This document shows positions 60,658 through 64,000 of a stretch of 64,000 nucleotides of DNA, one piece after another. This DNA comes from Mucilaginibacter sp. (GTDB taxonomy: Bacteria > Bacteroidota > Bacteroidia > Sphingobacteriales > Sphingobacteriaceae), in the NCBI RefSeq assembly GCF_028288185.1, contig NZ_JAQBOF010000035.1:124001-188000 (forward strand). Reading direction: 5' to 3'. A program made the translations under genes and the position numbers. The notes under the pieces were generated by a model. That model saw only the letters and a program-made list of their open reading frames with translations. It searched no databases and was not told the DNA's origin. Within the stretch, counting starts at the first letter, position 1. Each line of letters begins with the position of its first letter.

Positions 60658-61560
60658 ATGAAAGTAAAAGATACATATGCATTTTGGCTGATTGGTTTAG
60701 GTGCGAGTTCCTTCATTACCTTATTAATCTTATTCCTTTGGAAAGACTCTACAGTATTCTCAACATCGACAACAATAGACCACAGCAAATTGAGCAGTTT
60801 AGGTTCCATTATGAGTGGGTTAGTAGGGACATTCTGGTCTTTAGCTGGTGTATTACTTTTCTACATAGCATTGACAGAACAACGTAAAGACATGGAGGTG
60901 AATCGTAAAGCGTTGGGCCTGCAAACCGATGCTTTAACTAATCAAATTAAAGAATTTGAACTTCAAACCGCTGAACTTCAAGCTAGCAGAGAAGTGTATA
61001 CTGAGCAATTGGCTACTCAAAGTCTACAGCGATTTGAAAGCACCTTCTTTCAGATGGTCACATTGCATCATAATTTAGTAAATTCAGCAGCTGCAAGGGA
61101 TGAGCGAGGAAATGCAATTGCTGTTGGTCGAGAAAGCTTTATAGCTATCAATGGATGGCTTATTAAAAGGTGGAACCCCCTAAAAAACCTGGCTGAGGAA
61201 GATATAATAAGTACATATCTTTCTCTATATGATTCATATCAGCATGTACTAGGCCACTACTTTAGAAATCTGTATCATATCTTCAAATTCATTGATGAAT
61301 CTAGCATTTCAAATAAAAAGCTATATGCGAACATCATAAGAGCACAATTATCATCTAACGAGCTTTTGTTATTAGTTTATAACTGTCTATCAACCAATGG
61401 TGATGAAAAGTTCAAGCCGTTGGTCGAAAAGTACTCCGTACTTAAGAATCTTGACTGGACACTGATTGAAGGAGGAATGGACGTAATCAGACGTTATAAA
61501 GCAAAAGCTTTTGGACACAAAGATTTTTCATTTTTAGATGGTCATAAAGATTGGCTCTAA
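60658..61560 (+). CDS. putAbiC-type phage abortive infection protein
   Basis: 300 aa; two N-terminal TM helices, then SLQRFESTFFQMVTLHHNLV, YFRNLYHIFKFIDE, YANIIRAQLSSNELLLLVYNCLS, KFKPLVEKYSVLKNL. Confidence 0.78.
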   Translation: MKVKDTYAFWLIGLGASSFITLLILFLWKDSTVFSTSTTIDHSKLSSLGSIMSGLVGTFWSLAGVLLFYIALTEQRKDMEVNRKALGLQTDALTNQIKEFELQTAELQASREVYTEQLATQSLQRFESTFFQMVTLHHNLVNSAAARDERGNAIAVGRESFIAINGWLIKRWNPLKNLAEEDIISTYLSLYDSYQHVLGHYFRNLYHIFKFIDESSISNKKLYANIIRAQLSSNELLLLVYNCLSTNGDEKFKPLVEKYSVLKNLDWTLIEGGMDVIRRYKAKAFGHKDFSFLDGHKDWL

Positions 61561-62238
61561 TGTATGACAGTAGCTTCACTAACCTCACCCGCTTCTGTTG
61601 CTTACATTGGGTAAGGTTAGCTACGCTCCTGTTGGCGCTCCGGGCCTTTCACACACAAGGAAATATGGTATTACGCAACTGCCAATGCTTTCAAAGCTGT
61701 CGCCAGATGTCTTACCTGATAAAGAATGCATACGCATACATTATAAGGTAATGCTTCGCGTGGATTGCGGCACATTTTTATTTCATACCCTATACACATA
61801 TACCACCCATTCATAAAATGTGCTGTTTAAGATCCACACTTCGCAATCTGTCACCCTGCTTTGACTATAGCAAAGTTGTTGCTTCATATTTGCTCTCTCT
61901 TGATTTAAGCAATTTTCATTTATGCTTCGGTTACTTGGTTTGCAACCAGGTAAACCTTGCAACACTCAATCTGCTTGAATCAAGTCGCAAATCATAATTT
62001 TGCTCACCTTACGCCTCGGGTTAGGCATCAGCATTGTCACGGCATTTGCAATTACAATGCTACTCGCATTGTTCAAATGCAGCGCCAATGCCTTGTGATG
62101 CATTCCTTATAGTCGCCTTGCGGCTATCTCTATAAGGACCTAACCCTCTATTCGCGTAGAACGGTTCGCGAAAGAAAGAAGGCTATTGTTATTTGATAGG
62201 CAATTATTTACCTTAGAGGCAAACTTAATCACATCACA

Positions 62239-63459
62239 ATGAAAAAAATACTTCTAACACTAGCTATAGCCATATTTACCCAGTTTTCTTATGCGCAATT
62301 TAATACTAGTAGTGGTAATACGACGACAATGGATAATGTTGGTATTGGAACAACAAGTCCGCAAGCATTGGTTCACATAAATTCAGGCACTACACCGTCC
62401 AATTCTCAGTTTCGCATTAGTACCAATGGACAAGGGAGCCTTTCTGCTCTTAATTTTGCTCCCGATAATACGAGCATCGGCTTTGACGTTGACTTCTCAA
62501 GTGGTGGATGGATTGCTCGTAACTCCAGTGTAGCATCGTTGTACAAAGCCGGAGGCCTGTTTCGAATAATGGGATCGTCAGGAAATACAGTTGGAGGATC
62601 AGCGACCTTGAACGATTTATTGGATATAAACCTATCAAGCGGCAATGTCGGTATTGGCACAACCAGCCCTGGCGCAAAACTACAAATCAATTCTCCTGCT
62701 GGAGCAGCTTATGCGCCCGTGCTTTCTTTTACGGAGGGCGGGAACCCGACCTACGGCTTTAGCTTCTTGCAAGATGACCTGACAACGGGAGACCTGCAGC
62801 TCAACAGGGTAAATGCCGGCACGAGCACCCAGCTACTGACATTCCAAAGAAATACAGGCTACGTCGGCATCGGCACAACAAATCCCGAGGCACCACTTAC
62901 TGTTTATGGTAAATCTCTTTTTTTTCCACGTAGAATAGGTGCTGGAGATGCACGATCTTTTCAAGTAGACTATGATATAAGTAATCCCGATTTTATTAGT
63001 AATGATTATCCTATAGTTTTGAAAACAGGAGGAGGAAATCAACCGCTTATTTTAGATGCAGCAAGAATAGGTATAGGCACAACAACACCCGACGCTAAAT
63101 TAACCGTAAATGGCACGATCCATTCCAAAGAAGTAAAAGTAGATCTAAATGTGCCAGGTCCGGACTATGTTTTTAATGCCGACTATAAGCCAATAACCTT
63201 GTCAGAGATAAAAGATTATGTAGTTAAGAATCATCATTTACCTGAAATACCGTCAGCAGCACAAATGGCTAAGGAAGGGATCAATCTAGGTGACATGAAT
63301 ACTAAATTGCTTAAGAAAGTTGAAGAGCTGACTTTATACGCTATTGACCAACAGAAACAAATTGAACTTCTAAAGCAACAACAAGAAAAGAGTAAGCAAC
63401 AAGACGAACGCATAGCTGTTTTAGAAAAAGCGCTGGCAAAGTTAACAGATAATAAGTAG
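62239..63459 (+). CDS. VGIGTT-repeat fibre/tail-like secreted protein
   Basis: 406 aa; signal peptide; NVGIGTTSPQA, NVGIGTTSPGA, YVGIGTTNPEA, RIGIGTTTPDA; C-terminal HHLPEIPSAAQMAKEGINLGDMNTKLLKKVEELTLYAIDQQKQIELL coiled coil. Confidence 0.85.
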   Translation: MKKILLTLAIAIFTQFSYAQFNTSSGNTTTMDNVGIGTTSPQALVHINSGTTPSNSQFRISTNGQGSLSALNFAPDNTSIGFDVDFSSGGWIARNSSVASLYKAGGLFRIMGSSGNTVGGSATLNDLLDINLSSGNVGIGTTSPGAKLQINSPAGAAYAPVLSFTEGGNPTYGFSFLQDDLTTGDLQLNRVNAGTSTQLLTFQRNTGYVGIGTTNPEAPLTVYGKSLFFPRRIGAGDARSFQVDYDISNPDFISNDYPIVLKTGGGNQPLILDAARIGIGTTTPDAKLTVNGTIHSKEVKVDLNVPGPDYVFNADYKPITLSEIKDYVVKNHHLPEIPSAAQMAKEGINLGDMNTKLLKKVEELTLYAIDQQKQIELLKQQQEKSKQQDERIAVLEKALAKLTDNK

Positions 63460-63567
63460 TTATCATGTTAGATTCAATACGATTAATGATTTGACTAACA
63501 TTTATTTGGCTTTTTGATTATTGCTAACTATCTTTAACCCAGTACCCCAGCAGTTTAAAACCTTATC

Positions 63568-64000
63568 ATGAAAAAACTCTACACAACTCTAGTTGCAATA
63601 TTTGCAATCGCTCATTTTTCTTATGCACAATGGAATCCAGGAACTGGTGGAATATATTATGGTTCGGGTAACGTAGGCATTGGTACAATTACCCCTCAAC
63701 GCAAACTTGATCTTTCCAACGCTGGTCAAATAACTTTTGGTGACGATGTCGTTACTAACTCAACAAATGGTTTGTTTTGGCACAGCGGACTTGAGTACGG
63801 AATTTACCGTACGCCCGGTGAATGGAGTGCGCCTTATCAGCAATTGCGTTTGCAATTTGATACAGGTATTCAGCTTGGAGCAGGTACCGGTGATAATACA
63901 GGTTTTGGGAAAAGTTATGTAGAAATAATAAATGGTAAAGGTCTTATGGTGTCTGCGGGAAACGTAGGCATAGGCACGACAAACCCTACACAACCCCTCA
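63568..64000 (+). CDS. Second VGIGTT-repeat fibre-like protein, truncated by window end
   Basis: ATG 63568, open to the edge: MKKLYTTLVAIFAIAHFSYAQWNPGTGGIYYGSGNVGIGTITPQRKLDLSN...NVGIGTTNPTQPL; missing from the ORF track because no stop is in the window. Confidence 0.85.
   Translation, partial: MKKLYTTLVAIFAIAHFSYAQWNPGTGGIYYGSGNVGIGTITPQRKLDLSNAGQITFGDDVVTNSTNGLFWHSGLEYGIYRTPGEWSAPYQQLRLQFDTGIQLGAGTGDNTGFGKSYVEIINGKGLMVSAGNVGIGTTNPTQPL

Larger units (their letters stand above)
51774..64000. mobile_element. Left part of a putative integrative element / genomic island
   Basis: tRNA-like att region, adjacent tyrosine recombinase, helicase, run of unassigned small genes, AbiC-like defence gene, fibre-like repeat proteins. 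Right end is not in the window. Confidence 0.6.

Noticed and set aside
61551-61965. ORFs 61551..61751, 61598..61816 and 61783..61965
   Set aside because: Mutually overlapping short ORFs in a structured noncoding region, no domain or plausible translation signals.
1-64000. CRISPR array
   Set aside because: No regularly spaced direct repeats with unique spacers and no Cas genes were seen.
62239-64000. Diversity-generating retroelement around the fibre-like genes
   Set aside because: No reverse transcriptase or template/variable repeat pair is visible in the window.

Overview
The window looks like a Bacteroidota chromosome, probably Sphingobacteriaceae (Mucilaginibacter/Pedobacter-like); this is inferred from gene families, not from a search. 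Positions 1-51.6 kb are mostly ordinary chromosome: truA, a uronate/KDPG catabolic block (eda, kdgK, uxaC, GH130, aldolase), c-type cytochrome modules, glycan-degrading enzymes (GH29, GH92, esterases, a GH-like/FGE-like fusion), a propeller sensor kinase plus NarL-type regulator upstream of a SusC/SusD pair, and a LytS/LytT-ABC locus ending in a decayed outer-membrane receptor. From about 51.77 kb to the window end there is probably an integrative element: tRNA-like att region, tyrosine recombinase, SF2 helicase with a non-canonical P-loop, many unassigned small proteins, a putAbiC-type phage-defence protein and tandem VGIGTT-repeat fibre-like proteins. The observations most worth a second look are: (1) a nested structured RNA at 58415-58590 upstream of a lipoprotein gene, with a 13-bp alternative pairing that would compete with its apical hairpin; (2) eight TGTTTCAC/T elements, matching the parS half-site, packed between two convergent genes at 2008-2215; (3) two copies of an intergenic palindromic repeat that supply an SD-like GGAGG next to two start codons and, in one copy, the stop codon of the preceding gene; (4) a TonB-receptor pseudogene with a one-base frameshift and a large internal deletion; (5) small proteins missing from the ORF track (13061-13156, 23934-24110) and a partial CDS running off the right edge (63568-64000).
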